A stretch of DNA of 64,000 nt from Anastatus disparis (lineage: Eukaryota; Arthropoda; Insecta; Hymenoptera; Eupelmidae), in contig JAFFSR010000264.1 in assembly GCA_017163975.1 (NCBI GenBank), forward strand, positions 3,472,001 to 3,536,000, given 5' to 3'. A program made the position numbers and the translations under genes. The notes under the pieces are model-generated. The model was given only the letters and a program-made list of their open reading frames with translations. It had not been told where the DNA came from and made no database searches. This document shows, in pieces, positions 46,546 to 60,498 of this stretch (within the stretch, counting starts at the first letter, position 1; each line of letters starts with the position of its first letter).

Positions 46546-48800
46546 TTATACCCACCGCTTAGGGATGAGATACTTGTTATTTTTTACAATTCGAGAAAAA
46601 AAATAGTTATGTAAATCTTTTGCATTTACACACAACCAATCTGTGTGAAGAACAGCTTCTTTATAAAGTTCATAAGATTGAAAATGTTTATTATAATGAA
46701 CAAAATTTGTTACTTCATTTGTAACAATAAACACATCCTCACCGGGTTTCGATACAATAATATGAACTATATAAAATGCATTCTTTTCTTCCATCGGCTT
46801 CATAAGTACAACATCTGTCTTAATAGTATGACTTCTGAAAGAAATGGAATTATAGACGATTAATTTTTCATCTAATGACATGCGCATTTGTTCAAAAAAA
46901 AGGCTTCCAGTTTCAAGTTCTCGAAGGGTGAGAAATTTTGAAGAGCCGCTTTCATATAAATCGTTAACAGAAATTTGATTACAAAAAATTCTTCGATTGA
47001 AGCGTAATTGTGATTTGATTGCAAGTGTTTTACAAATATTCATTCTACTTAAGGAAACGTGTGACGTTATTTTATGATCTCTATTTTTGCTTTCATATCG
47101 CATTGTAGCCAAATAACATAGAGGACCTAATTCTCTTAGAAGTCGAGGATAGTGCAACAATATATGATGTTTTGGTTTCAAGCAATTTGGAAATAAAGAT
47201 ACCAGTAAATTCAAATATTCAAAAATTATATTTTGAAGATAATAGGTCAAACCTTCATGAATCACGGGAGCTGTTACAATATCCATAATTTCTTTCAAAA
47301 GAATGATTACTCTCCAATATTCATTATCAAAGGGAATGAAATCGCCTATAAGAACTCCAATATTTCTTAAAGTACAGAGTGCTTCACTTGCAGACATTTT
47401 AATGAATTTGCTATTTACTTGATGCATAGTAATTGTCCGTGGCTTATTACGTGCTTCATCAACTCCATAACACAATTTTGTTATCCTGTTGTTTAAATCA
47501 TCAAGAGTGAAATATTTTTTCACTACAATGAAATGATGCAAAAGAAGACCGAAATCATATTCCCAGACACCTTCAAGAATGTCACCGTCATTATCTGTAT
47601 GGTTGAAGAATTAAGATCATGCAGTGTTGATAAATCAGCGATACCTGTGCTCTTTGGATCATCTTGAGCTAATTGTCTCAAATAATTTTCTTCTGTTCTT
47701 AGAGTACACCAACCTTCTGTGAAAGTTGAATTAATATCTTTAGAATGAATTAAACAAAAGCGACATGGATAATTAGAAGAAAATCCTTTGACATATCCCA
47801 AAATAGTATGCATCGCAAGATTGTCTCCAATTACTGCAGCCAAAGAAAAATAAATATTAATCGGACCTGATGATGTTTCGATAGTTATGCCTTCTTTTTC
47901 TAGAAAACGCAATTCCTTTCTTACTGTTAAAAAAATGTCAGATAATGGAACTATTTGTTGGTCAGATGATTTGTAAAGCATTAAAGTGAATATATTTTCA
48001 GTTTTTGATTTAAATTATTAGAGGCAGACAAGGAATCACAATGTAAACACCACCGATTTTCCCCACTCCCTTGTGACTTCCTAAGGGATTGTTAGTTTCA
48101 AAATCATCTTGATAAAGCATGATAGGCAAAACTAATCGGCCATTAAATGAAGCTTTCTTATTCTTCCATTGATGTGCATTAACAATATTTGTTAATACAT
48201 TTTTTTTTTTTCAGATTCTTGCAAGTAACTCATTGTACTTTCGAAAATGCCTGGTAATTCGAGGAACTTTTTCAAAACATTCCTCAAAGGAATATACTGT
48301 ATCGTAATAATTTTGTCCTCTTTTAATAAATTATTATTTTTAGTCTTCTTTTTTGGAATTTCAACAGTAACTGGTGGTATATAACTACCTTTATACAAAA
48401 AAAAGTTCAAACATTGCTCCTCTGAATGAAAACCTTCCAGTGGATTTTGTAACCTTTTTATCATAGTTATGTATGCAGTTAGATTACCTGGATTTTCTCC
48501 CAGAATTTTTAATCTTTCGATCATTTGATATAAAAGAATGGTTATAGATTGTTGCTGAATGAATTTTTCGAACAGGTGTAATATACCTTGTGCATGAGTT
48601 CGTGTTAGATCTGCGTAATCATATAATTTAGCTACCAAATCGGCTGTGCCGATAGTCATGGCGTTAGAAAATTGTAGAGGATCCATATTGACCTGGTTTT
48701 TGTAATCCGTAAAATGTTTTCTCAGAATATAAACTGTGAATGTTTCAGACTTCAAAATAAAATTCTCTATAAGAAAATACACAAATGCAAAAACCACTTA
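46546..48800 (-). pseudogene. Transposase of the CACTA-like element, broken
   Basis: Reading 48797 down to 46546 in blocks: 48797-48192 (NVLKKFLELPGIFE region), 48190-48010 (PIMLYQDDFETNNPLGSH, then GVYIVIPCLP), 47981-47523 (GDNLAMHTILGYVKGFSSNY, then CRFC zinc pair) and 47541-46546 (LVSLFPNCLKPKHHILLHYP, then ELGPLCYLATMRYESKNRDH). The order and motifs match a transposase-like family common in animal genomes. Frame changes between blocks (near 48195, 48010 and 47530) and in-frame stops show decay, unless some are unrecognised introns. Conserved acidic residues (DDFE) are retained. Confidence 0.65.
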
Positions 48801-49119
48801 TGATTACAAACAGAAATTTTTAAAACCTTAGCAGTTTGATTCAAGCAATGCTATTATTATATTATTATTGTAAGTTACTTTACAACAATAATATTCATGG
48901 TATTGAAGAAATTACAATAAATATTGGTCTTACTTAAAAGTATTTACATTAAGTTTTACGACAATATAAAAATACGTTACGTGATATTGTAAACTCAAGT
49001 ATATTTAAAATCAGAGAAATTTGTTTTATCATTTAAATCGAAGAAGTAACTGTAAGCATACGAAAATAAAATTTTAACGTACAACAATAAAATGAATAAT
49101 TAATATTTTACTAGTCTTC

Positions 49120-51643
49120 AAAATAACTCAATGCCTTGCTTAATTGAACTGAAGATGAATCACTTCGTAAAGAAATTTTCAAAAAAATCTTCTGCATAAG
49201 CAACCAAACAGATTTTGTAGATTTCGGATAAGGCAGATTATAAGTTAAAAAAATTTTTAACGCTAAATAAAGAGCTTTAACGACAGATTCAGTTTAGTAT
49301 CGAGCATTTCCGATTAACACGAAAAATAATTCTGGAGATTTCACAGGTCCAACAACTGCAATAATGGGTGTCACCGATTCCTTTTTATTAATGCTTATAC
49401 CTTCCTGATTAAGCGCTGATTCCAATGTTTCAATATTCTAAAAATGAAATACATTGACATTTTACAACCGTTGGTTTTTTTAAATTATATATATAATATA
49501 TTCAAGAACACAAACCTCAGCTTGAAAAATAAAAGATTCCCGATCACATCTTTTTGAATCTTTTTCTTCTGTAGTTTCCACTTTGCGTTTTTTGTTACGT
49601 TTATTCTCGGATTTTATTTTAGCGTTTGGAGCTTTGATTGCATATGAAATGAGCATCAAAAGTACTGTGTCCTTCGCAGCTGTAATAAAAATTATAATTT
49701 TCCTCTGGTCTCTGAATAGAATAAACAATCTCTAAAAGTCACATTATCAAAATTATCATGGCCTCGATTCTAAATCCCTCATGCTTAACAAAGTAAAATA
49801 ATAAAGAATAACTTTCGTCTTGAAAAGATATACTATCAACGCGTGTAAGCATAAAAAAGGGATAGAAAATCAACAATGCATTATTCACATTACATGCGAC
49901 TTTAGTAAAGAAAAACCTCTTATAAAGGTATAATTATACCCAAAAAATGAATCATTTAATACTACTATCATAAGAAAAAGAAAAATTATTTAGCCCAGAA
50001 CTTAGAGTGAAGAAAAAATTATGACGATGCTGTTATACAATGAAGTTATCTAAACAATGTGTTATACTTTCTTGTTAATGAATATAAATAAAAAAGAGAT
50101 TAATTGGTTCAAATAAATATACAAATGAATTTTACATTTGTTATAAACTAAAGTTACGAGAATTTTACTTTACTTTTTAAGTATTAATTTATAAAACTAT
50201 CATAAAATTACCAATAACATTATTTTTATCAGATTTTTATAAATATCTAGACATGAACTTTTCGTTATGAATTTGAAAAATACAATAATATATTCAAAAA
50301 TTTTTTTTTATTAAAACAATAGTGTACTAAAAATTATGATGAATTTCCCTGTTGTCAAACAATCTAATTGCTCTAAAATTTATGAAAATATTACGAAATT
50401 AATTTCACCTCCAGAAAGAGTAGGAATTAAATACAGTAAAGTCTCTGGTTCTTCACCAGATAGACTTTTAGATGTGATGAAATCCTCTAAGCGATTCTGC
50501 AAAGATGACCATGCTTCTTTTGCATCTATTGATTGCTCTCTAAATTTAAAATCGAAGTCAATATCAATCTGAAAAAAAATATTTTACAAAAGAAGTGTGC
50601 ATTAATTATTCAATTTCATGTATAACAATGAAACTTTTTTTTCTTATATTATAAAAATCTATCAACTTAAAATTACCTCCTACATAGGCACTTACCAACT
50701 CAAACCCACGATTGTCTAAAAGACATTTAAAATCATTGAATTGTGAGAAACCACCTTTTTCATATTTCTTCGCCGAATACTGGCGAACCAAAGTTGTATC
50801 CGTCCAATATTCTTTAATAGTGTTCCATGGCTCAGTGTTGGTTGAGAGAAATTTCAATTCATCTTCAGCCGCTATCAAATAATAATTTTGAATCAATTAG
50901 TAAAAAATTAGTAGTGATTAGTTAAACTGTGATAAAAGTTTTAAAATTACCAAAATCTGTGTCATTTGACAATGTTGTTGAAACTTCTTTTTTTACTAAG
51001 TTGTTGTTGTTACATAAGGTGCGCATGTAATTCAAACGAGAAAGAAGTTTTCCTGACGCTGGTATCTGCTCTCCCTTGACTGTACGTGCAGCAGTGTAAA
51101 AAATACTTTCATAGGATTTCTTTTTAAAAAATGTAGCAATTTCTTCTGCTAGACCTTTGAGAGTATCCGATGAAATTCTGCAATTTTTGTCATTCAAATC
51201 ATATAAATATATTCGAAACTAAAATTTTGATAAATAAAAACGTAATCTCACTCCAATTTTTTAAATAAATTTTGGGCCGTAAAATTTTTTTTCCTAGAGA
51301 AAATAAATAATTCTCTACTTATTATTAAATGAGTTAAAGATGAGATCATAGAGTCATTTAACTCTTTTTCTATCTCGAATGAAGTCAAAATCATTTGTCC
51401 TTCAAAGCTTGATTGTAAAAATGTTTTAAGATTTTCGCGATGAGGAACGAAATCTGTTGAAGCAAGATTCATCGAATTTTGACATTTTGAACATACGAAG
51501 TCAAAACTTTGTGGACCTTCAATAGTGATATTCGATGATGAAGAGGATATGATACTAGAGTTATTAGAAAATAGAGAACCTATAGAAGTTTCTCGGATTG
51601 GAGCTGAAAAGTTTAGAATTTTGAAATTCACTTTAAAAGACAT
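49120..51643 (-). CDS. Multi-exon accessory protein of the CACTA-like element
   Basis: Exon blocks: 51643-51249 (start MSFKVNFKILNFS, a CSKCQNSM zinc pair, and a DFVPHRENLKTFL segment), about 51187-50950 (SSDTLKGLAEEIATFFKKKSY, then GKLLSRLNYMRTL), 50871-50695 (PWNTIKEYWTDTTLVRQY, then DNRGFEL with donor GTAAGT), 50571-50390 (IDIDFDFKFREQSIDAKEAW, then EEPETLLYLIPTLSG) and 49440-49123 (KESVTPIIAVVGPVKSPELF, then ALKIFLTYNLPYP and VWLLMQKIFL). The 50695/50571 junction joins in frame. The blocks match the domain order of an accessory protein that accompanies this transposase family in animals. A stop within the last block (about 49293) suggests damage. A tiny upstream exon MELKTGVYDDI at 52078-52043 with a GTAAGT donor may be the true start. 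Confidence 0.5.
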
Positions 51644-53036
51644 TTCAATTTTTCTATAAAATAAAATATTTTACAAATCAGTGGTTGATTTAAAAAATAA
51701 CGATTGCTCTTTTTTATAATTAAATAACTGATATTACAAATTTTGTATTAAAAAGTAGAAGATTCATTAATACTGAATGAATTTAACTGTTTTTATGCTT
51801 CATAAATTTCCAAAAAGTCTAATTTTATAACTGATCACTAATTTTGTATATTAATATTTTAAATAAAATTATATTATAGTAATGTTTCTAGATTTTAAAA
51901 TGTAAGATACGGAGAATTTATTCTAAGAAATGAAAGCATTATTAACGACCCAAATTATATAAATATACTTCTATAAAAATACAAATGTAATAATAAATAT
52001 TTTTCTTTTTAACTTTAAAAAAGAAAATTTAAATTTACTTACATATATCATCATAGACGCCGGTTTTAAGTTCCATCATTTAATTAAATAATTCAAAACG
52101 AAAAAAATTCACTATATTATTAGTATTTATACATACATTATATTTAGTATTACTTATTAAATAATTAAATGAAAACTCGTGACTTAAAGTACGCTGGTTC
52201 GATAACCAATAAATATTTTCGTGTAGATAACCAATGATGAGCACGTCAACTGTCATTACACTTCCGCGAAGTTGGCTATTCAATATAACATCAATGATCG
52301 ATGTGAAAAACACGAATTTTCTATGTTTACACAATAACGTAAAGTGTGTACACACAGATCATCGATGTGAGAACCTCCTATGAGTCGCGCATAGTTGAAT
52401 GACGCGAAAACACAAGATTTTGGTGTGCACACATCGATTACCTATGTGGAAAATAAATATTTTTAGTTCACATTGGTCATCGATGTGACGATTGCAGCGG
52501 AACTGTTATCTGTCATTTCCGTGTATTTGTTCGTTTAACTTTTCTAAAATTTTTTTTTCGTTTTCATTTTTTACTAAAACGTATTTATTTATTAAAGGAT
52601 TAAATTCCATTTTAAGAATTTTTTAAAAAAATGTATAATAAAAAAAATTTTAAAACTGAATAGAAATGTTTTCTAACCAAAAAAAAAGGAATATTTGTTT
52701 AAAGAAAGATAAATAAAACAAAAGAAAATAATTTGAAAAAGATTATAAAGTTTTAAAATTTAGAAATTTAAAAGGTGAATGTGAAAAAAATAATTAAATA
52801 AAAAAGTAAAAGATAAATATTGATTAAAATGGTTAAAGGAACTGAAGAAAAAAAAAGGTAGTAAATTTTTAATTATATTAATTTGTATTTAATGTTTATA
52901 TTCTTAATGTATATGAAAAAATTTAATATAGGTTAAATTAAGAAAAAAATTATTTTTTAAATTAAAACAGTTAATTAAAAAAGGATGTTTATAAATCTTA
53001 ATATTTTAATATTCTATATATTTACAGGAGATAATA

Positions 53037-56001
53037 TTGGATTTGAAGCCTTATAATTTTAATGTGTATGATTATTATTATAATAAAAAAATTAATGGAC
53101 AACAAGTAAAAGTTGATAATTCAATGGTAGTACCATATAATTCAACATTGCTCAAAAAATACAATTCTCATATAAATGTAGAATATTGTGCATCAATAAT
53201 GAGTATAAAATATTTATTTAAATATTTGAATAAAGACCATGACAGAGCATACGTAAAAATTAAAAAAATTTCAGAATAAGAAAATTCTGATATTAATAAC
53301 GAATTAGAAAACTATGAAAATTCAAGATATGTAAGTCCAATGGAAGCTGCTTGGAGAATAGAAGAGTTACCTTGAACAGGACGATCTCATTCAGTAGAAT
53401 GTTTGGCAGTTCACTTAGAAAATCAACAAAATATAGTGTTTGAAGAAAATAATATTCAAGAAGCAATGAAAAAATTTAAAACAACATTAATTTCTTAGTT
53501 TAAATTAAATAAAAAAGATAAAAATGCTAAGAATTATTTATACGCAAATTACCAGAACATTACAGGAGGTGATTTTATGCAAACAGTTCCAGTAATTAAA
53601 TATGGAACAAAACAAATTATCATAAACGAAACTTTAAAATTTTTAACCAAAAATATGAGAAACAATGATAATAATTTTTCAAAATTTTTATTAAAAATTG
53701 GAAGTGGTTTAATTACACCTTTAAAAATTCCTGAAACTTGGAAAACAAAAGATGTATGCACAAAAATTTATGGTAATAATATAGAAATAAACGAAGATTT
53801 ATCTGATAAAATCATACTTTCTTCTCATAATGAAGATGTATATAATATTAATGACAAAATCCTCTTTTAAAAAAACGATGGCCGGATGTTGTGAAACATT
53901 TTATACTAAGAACGTGATTGGTGCATTGAATAGAATCATATGATTGGCGAAAAACGAGATTTGATTTACTATAATATACTTAAATAAAATCATCGATTTA
54001 GAATTTAATAATATAAATCATTGATAAAATAATTAAATTATAATTATTTAGATATAGTTTGATTTTTTAAATAAAATTATTAGTATAATCATCGCTAACT
54101 TCCGCTCACAAAAATTATTTTTGTGTGAAGTTGTCGAGAGTGCGAAGTACCGCTCTATATTCATTTGTCATTGTATATTTCAAATTAGAACATGGTAACA
54201 ATTCTATGCCATTTACTTCTGAATTCTCTTTTTAAAAATTGTACTATAAAATTATATTAAGCAATAAATTTAGAAAATAGACAGATGTCATGAACTTTTT
54301 TAGCTTATAACAATATCATAAAATATTTATCTATGAGCCTGGCAACTAATTTGGTAAATTTAAAATAAGATTTAAAATATTTCGGAATATTTTAAAATGA
54401 ATAATAAAAAAACCGATAAGTAATACAATTTCGATGATATAATTTAGTATATAAAATATTTCTAGATTGACAGCTTAAAAATTTTTTTTCAAAAATATAG
54501 TATATTTGCCTAAGATGTACTATTTTTAAAAGTTTGTTTATTTAATTTCAAAATTCAAATTGAATCACGCTTAGAATAAACAGTTTCTCGGGAAACTAAA
54601 ATAAATAATCTTTTGTTTGAAAGAATGATATAATTACTATAATTAAGAAAATATAAATTAGAATTTTCATTTTTATTTGTATTTTAAAAATAGGAACGAT
54701 ATATATATCGTTAAGAATTGATTTGAACTATTTCATTTTTTATATATTTTATGGATTTCATATTGTTGGAAATATTAATTTTTAAATAACTTCATTCATT
54801 AGTTATTGAGAATTTAGGATTACAATATTACATATTAAAATTTTTCCGGTACCAGAAATTAAAAATTTATAAATGCTAATGAATAAATTTATTTAAAAAT
54901 TTATACCATCTAATACATTTCTTTTCCTGAAATTTTGCATTAAAATGTGGAGATAATCAATATTTATGAGTGTAAGTGTAATGTCCGTTTTATGTCTCCT
55001 TAAAATATGAAATTTTAAGTGATGATAAAACTGGAAAAGTCGTTTTTATAAACCACATTACATTGTATTAAAAACAGATGTTTTTAATCATGGATAATTT
55101 TACATGAGTATGTCCAGAGATCGATTTTGGAATTCTCTTAAGATATATCTTGAAAGTCAAATACATTAGATTGATATTAAAAATTATGTGTATGAAAAGT
55201 TATATATTTGTAAAACAACTTTTGACTTTGTAATAATTTACGTTATTTAAATTTTGAAAGATTTAAGAAATATCTAAAAAATAATTTAAAAGTTTACTAT
55301 TTCTTCAATTTTTTAAAATGATGATAAGAAAATGAATATAGTGATAATATATCTTTTAAATGGGATTTATTTTTCTCGAAGTTTTCCGTGTCTATAAATT
55401 CACTGATGCTGCGTATATAACATCAATTCCTTTACTGATGCTGATATTAGTAGATATGAAATTATTATTATTTAATAATGAACAGAAAATAATAACACTA
55501 TATTAACAGTCAATCATTAAAAATTTATATACATTTAGATTAGATATAGGGCGCGCTTGCGCGCAGGGATTTTCTAGTATTAAATAAAATTAATTCAAAT
55601 GCATTGACATACTATAGTATTGATTATGCCAAACATAAAGGTATTGATCAAACTGAAATAGATGTCGAATTAAAATTTCCAATTGATTATTTAAATTCAT
55701 TAAGACTTCCAGGATTTCCAAAACACAAATTAGTTCTTAAAAAAATTGTATTATAATGTTAAATTTTATAATGTTAAATTGTAGACAATTTCCAATTTGT
55801 TTGGCATTTGCAATGACCATTAATAAATCTCAAGGCCAAAGTTTCGAAAAAGTAGGAATATATTTAAATAAACCTTTATTTTCACATGGTCAGTTATATG
55901 TTGCATTATCAAGATCAAAGAATTGTAAAAAAATTTTTATAGAAAATAACAATGAAAATGAAAATTATATAAACAATGTAGTATGGGAGGAAGTATTATA
56001 A
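53037..56001 (+). pseudogene. Autonomous-type Helitron Rep/helicase gene relic
   Basis: Blocks in one frame: 53037-53279 (VVPYNSTLLKKYNSHINVEYC, IKYLFKYLNKDHDRA: the end of the Rep region), 53280-53560 (SRYVSPMEAAWRIEELP, AVHLENQQNIVF: linker), 53577-53859 (QTVPVIKYGTKQIIINETLK, NNFSKFLLKIGSG, YNINDKI: Pif1-type helicase middle), then after the nested Helitron 55578-55755 (SNALTYYSIDYAKHK) and 55756-56001 ([30 protein letters not shown]: helicase motifs V and VI). The HUH nuclease part and the helicase P-loop are missing. In-frame stops at 53277, 53371 and about 53497 also kill it. Confidence 0.85.
53860..55577 (+). mobile_element. Non-autonomous Helitron, copy 2 (1718 bp)
   Basis: Same ends as copy 1: TCCTCTTTTAAAAAAACG after A (53859), GGGCGCGCTTGCGCGC, then CTAG (55574-55577) before T. 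Removing it joins the helicase frame without a base gained or lost (INDK-I-LNKINS). Highly similar to copy 1 along its length. Confidence 0.93.
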
Positions 56002-57270
56002 AAACAAAATTTATTGTTAAAATTTATATGTATATTATATTTGTATTTTTTTTAAATTAACTAAAAGAAAAAAAATTTATTTTGTCCTTTTTGTCGGGGC
56101 CCCAGCTAGATATGGCACCAAACGCTGAAGCCACCTTGAAGCAATCGTAGACAACTTTTCTGTATCTTTCTTTCAAGTCCTTGCACTTTATCTTAAAAAT
56201 CAGTGATGCCATTATTATTTAGTTCTTCGACACAGCAAAAAAAAATTTTTCATTCGACAATTTTATTTTTGATCCTACCCTTCTTATGTATCAGAATGCG
56301 TCGAATTGTTAATGAGAATGCAAAAGCGAATCGTTGCCACCTAGCGGCGTCGAATGTCAACTCCCTACAAACTAAATTTAAATTTTAGGCACAAAATTCA
56401 AACTGAATACAAAATTTTTATTTTTAACAAAAAAATGTATATTTTGTGCAAAAAATTTAATTGTGGGATGATTTTAAAGATTTTTGTTAATATTTTTGAA
56501 ACATCAATAAATAAAAGCACAAACGAAATGTTAGAAGACGCAATAGCTGGAAAAATAGCACAATGCGCCATGATATCAATGCTATTAAACGGAAAGTATG
56601 GAAAAAACATTTAAAAATTTGTTAAACAAAAATAAGGTGTAATTGCATATTCTTACCTATTCTAAAAGTTCTATTAAAAAAATCCTATTTTAAAATATAT
56701 ATATATATATATATATAGTTTTTGAGAAAATCGCGTTTTAAAAAATCACTTTTTTCGGTTTTTCATGAATAACTCCGTGGGATCAACTCACATTTCCAGA
56801 ATCGGAACGGCATTTAGGACTAGATTGAATTTTGTACAATTTCGTTAAAAAACGTCTATAAAGGGCATAAATTGACGGAGCTACAGCAATTTAGAAATTC
56901 AGGTTCATTTTCATTTTTATACCCAACAATGAATACGCTGTAGCAAGAAAAAAAATTTTTGTGTGTTCTACGAGGTAAATTATATTTTTATATACATCTC
57001 TCCACAAAAAACCTTTAAAAACGTAAAATTACGGCAAGTCAGCTTTAAAAAAAATCTTTTACACTATCTTAAAAATAAAAAATATTTTGTCAAAAATTTA
57101 AACTAATTTGATACAATCAACTATAAAAAAAATCTAATATAATATCTCTAAAAAAGGCTTTAACATCATAGATAATAAAAAAGTGGGAATTTAATTATAA
57201 CAAAAATACACTTGAAAAAATACTGAAATCAATAACGTGTGGTCAAGTTTTAATATGATTTAAAATAATA
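56002..57270. other. Unassigned DNA between Helitron relic and LINE
   Basis: Contains GGGGCCCC near 56096, a short (TA)n at 56697-56716 and a moderately complex block (56718-57000) that reads like an old non-coding repeat. The frame at 56354-56614 shows no family. Confidence 0.4.
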
Positions 57271-60119
57271 CTTTTTTTTTTTTATTAGAGCTTTATTAAT
57301 ACTTTCATGAGTGAAAGTTATTTAGCTTACAATTAGGAAAGGAAAGGTACCCTTTTGGGAACCACGTATGTTTTACAATGTTTTTGTTACAGTAATAATA
57401 CATAGCTTTGAATACATCATTTTTTTTTTTTTTTTCACAGTTAATTACATATTTTATATTCACTATACTTTAAGTTATGTTATACTATATGTTAATGTCT
57501 AATTTTTTAAACTTATGATAAAATCAAAAAAAAAAAAAATTTTTTTCTTTTAAATTTTAATTGAACATTTTTTAATAAACTTTGTTATACAATGCATCGC
57601 TGTGATATTTGGCTTAAGTAAATAAACCTTAATGTCATGTGGTGGAAAAAGTTTATATCTGTTAAGGTTTAGTATTAGTGTTATTCTTTGACGATCAAAT
57701 ATTGGACACTTCCAGAGTACATGATTTAAATCCTGTGGATCGTAACCGCAATCACATGTTGAGCTATCAACAACTTTGATTTTGGTTAAAGATTCTTTTA
57801 AACCAATATGACCACTGCGACTTCTGCAAATTGTTACTATAGTTTCTCGGCTGAGTTTACGATTCTTGAACCATGGTTGAAGTGATTTAGCATAATAATG
57901 TTGATAGTATAATTGACCTTTACTTTGTCCCTCCTGTCTGAGAAGATTTTCGTTTTCACTAAATGTGAGTTTCTTAAAGAATGACCGCAGATCCGTGTAA
58001 GGATATTTTTGATAGTTGGTGTTGTTTTCGTGGCTCTTTTAGCTAATTGATCCACTATCTCATTACCAGGAATGACCTTATGTACAGGGATCTAGAAGAT
58101 GGTGATATTTGTAGAAAAATTATTATTTTGGTAAAAAAGGTTATTCTTTTTTCTTATTTCAAGTAGATATTTATTCGTTTCGTTGTTTTTTGGGTTTTCT
58201 AGTAATTGTACCGCGCTTTTGGAGTCCGTGTATATATGTATGTTACGATAGTTATAATGGACTGCAATGTCCATAGCGTCAGATAGTGCCAAACATTCTG
58301 CTGTAAAGATGGATGCTTTAGAGTTAATGCTGTTAGTCTTCATTATGTTGAGTTCAGGGCAAAAACATGCTGTGCCGACTGACAAGCTTTTTTCAATTTT
58401 GCTCCCGTCAGTATAAATTTTAAGGGTGTCCAGATTTTCAAATACAGAGTTGAAACTGTTCTTGGGAGACACGCAGTTTTGTAAAAAACATCCGATTTCA
58501 TAATTTATATTAATTGGCATGATAATGTCGTGGTAGTCATATTTATATATGATCGGAAGAGTATCGTTTAGGATTTCATGTTTGATACCGGTGACACTTT
58601 TAATACACTCATGCAGGGTATTAATTTTTTTATTGCGATTACTTATTATTTGTGGTAAATATCGCTCGATGGTTATACGTGTATTGGTTTGTGTCTTGCT
58701 GAATGTTTTCTATAGAAAATTAAGACATAATGTTTTTATTCTATTACGAATCGTAGGTAACTTAGCTTCTCTTAGTAAGACATTAGTAGGGGTACTCATT
58801 CTCAGTCCCAAAGCAAATCTAGTTGCTGCAAATTGCACTCTTTCCAACTTCATGGCTTTAGCTTTCTGTGTGGGAAAGTAAACAAATCCTCCATATTCAA
58901 TGATAGTCCTGGTGTAACTTTTATAAAAATTTAACAGCGTCGATGGATCGGAACCCCAATAGATTCCACGTAGATATTTTACAATATTCAGCGATCGATT
59001 TGCTTTTTCCAAGACATAAGCTATATGTCGGTCGTAGGTCAACTGGTAATCAAAATGGATGCCGAGAAATTTAACTGATTTGGTTGACTTAACAATATTT
59101 TCTTGAATTTTAATTTCTGTCTCACCGGGTTGTATGCCTTCATCATTAAAGTGAACAAATTCAGTTTTATTGCAGGATACTTCTAAACCTATTTCTAAAA
59201 GTCGATTTGACAGTGTTTCAATGGTTTCTTCTAGCAATAGCTTGGCATCATCTGGCGTGTTTGTTTTGACGTATATAACTATATCATCAGCATATTGTAG
59301 TATCCCTACATCTGGATGTATGTTACTCGTGATGTCCGCCACATATAGGATATACAGCAAAGGGCTCAGCACTCCTCCCTACGGTACGCCCTTGTAGCAG
59401 TATTTTGGTTCTTGCATGTTATACTCCGTATATACCTCTCTTTGATGTGTTAAGAATTTTATGAATTTTAAAACTTTTGTTGAGAAACCGATTTTTGCAA
59501 TTTTAGCCAGAAGAATATCACTATGTACATCATTAAAGGCATTTTGGATATCTAAATATACTGCCAGAACATGACCATTCTTATTCAAAGCATCTTCAAT
59601 ATCCATTTTGAAAATGGTTAAGTTATCCGCACATGAGAGCCCTTTCCGGAAACCGGTTTGGTTATTAGGTATACTAGAAAATCCATGCGCGCAAGCGCGC
59701 CCTATATCTAATCTAAATCTATAAATTTTTAATGATTAATTGTGGATATAATTTATTATTTTCTGTTTATTATTAAAAAATAATAGTTGCATATCTATTA
59801 ATACCTGCATCAGTAAAGAAATTGATATTATATACTAATGTATCAGAACAGTCTATACGCGATTAATTCAATTCATTCAATACATGAGACACGAAAAAAT
59901 TCGAAAAAAATAAATCCCATACAAAAGAAATATTATTACTTTATTCATTTTTTTATTATTATTTAAGAAAATTAAAGAAATAGTAAACTTTTATTATTAT
60001 TTAGACTTCTTAAATCTTTAAAGCGTGCAAGCATTTTCAAAATTTAAGTAATTTAAACTATAACAAAATCAAAAGTTATTTTACAAATATAGCTTTTTAT
60101 ATACATAATTTTTTATTAA

Positions 60120-60498
60120 GAGTCGGCCGTATCGCTCTGTCTTGTCTAATCTAAATTTTCGTTATAATAAATAAATTAAATATTTATATACAAATTTAAG
60201 GGGTGAGCGCAATAGCGCAAAAGACGAGCAAACGATTCTATTTTATGAAAAAATATGAAATTTTCATTATTTTTCAAGTAAAGTACGAAACGGAAAAAAT
60301 GAGGTTGAGTTTGACTGTGTTTTCCGTTTCGTATTTTACTTGAAAAATAATGAAAATTTCATATTTTTTCATAAAATAGAATCGTTTGCTCGTCTTTTGC
60401 GCTATTGCGCTCACCCCTTAAATTTGTATATAAATATTTAATTTATTTATTATAACGAAAATTTAGATTAGACAAGGACAGAGCGATACGGCCGACTC
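60120..60498. mobile_element. Foldback MITE, TTAA flanks, inside Helitron copy 3
   Basis: A 379-bp near-perfect palindrome starting GAGTCGGCCGTATCGCTCTG, flanked by TTAA at 60116-60119 and 60499-60502; unpaired loop of about 20-30 bp. Confidence 0.92.

Larger units (their letters stand above)
45692..52523. mobile_element. CACTA-like DNA transposon, 6.8 kb
   Basis: It starts CACGGAAATGACAGATAACAG and ends with the complement, flanked by TA on both sides (45690-45691 and 52524-52525). The TIRs span about 215 bp. Subterminal motifs such as CACATCGATGA and its complement recur several times, which is typical of CACTA subterminal binding sites. Inside, all genes run on the minus strand: an accessory gene (51.6-49.1 kb) and a transposase (48.8-46.5 kb). 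The CAC start and Tnp2-like transposase favour CACTA/EnSpm, with a TA duplication shorter than the usual 3 bp. Confidence 0.8.

Noticed and set aside
56090..56115. GGGGCCCC followed by CTAG as the 3' end of the autonomous-type Helitron
   Set aside because: The base after CTAG is A, the stem is very short, and no second copy confirms the border.
58549..58881. 110-codon plus-strand ORF
   Set aside because: It is antisense to the RNase H-bearing LINE.
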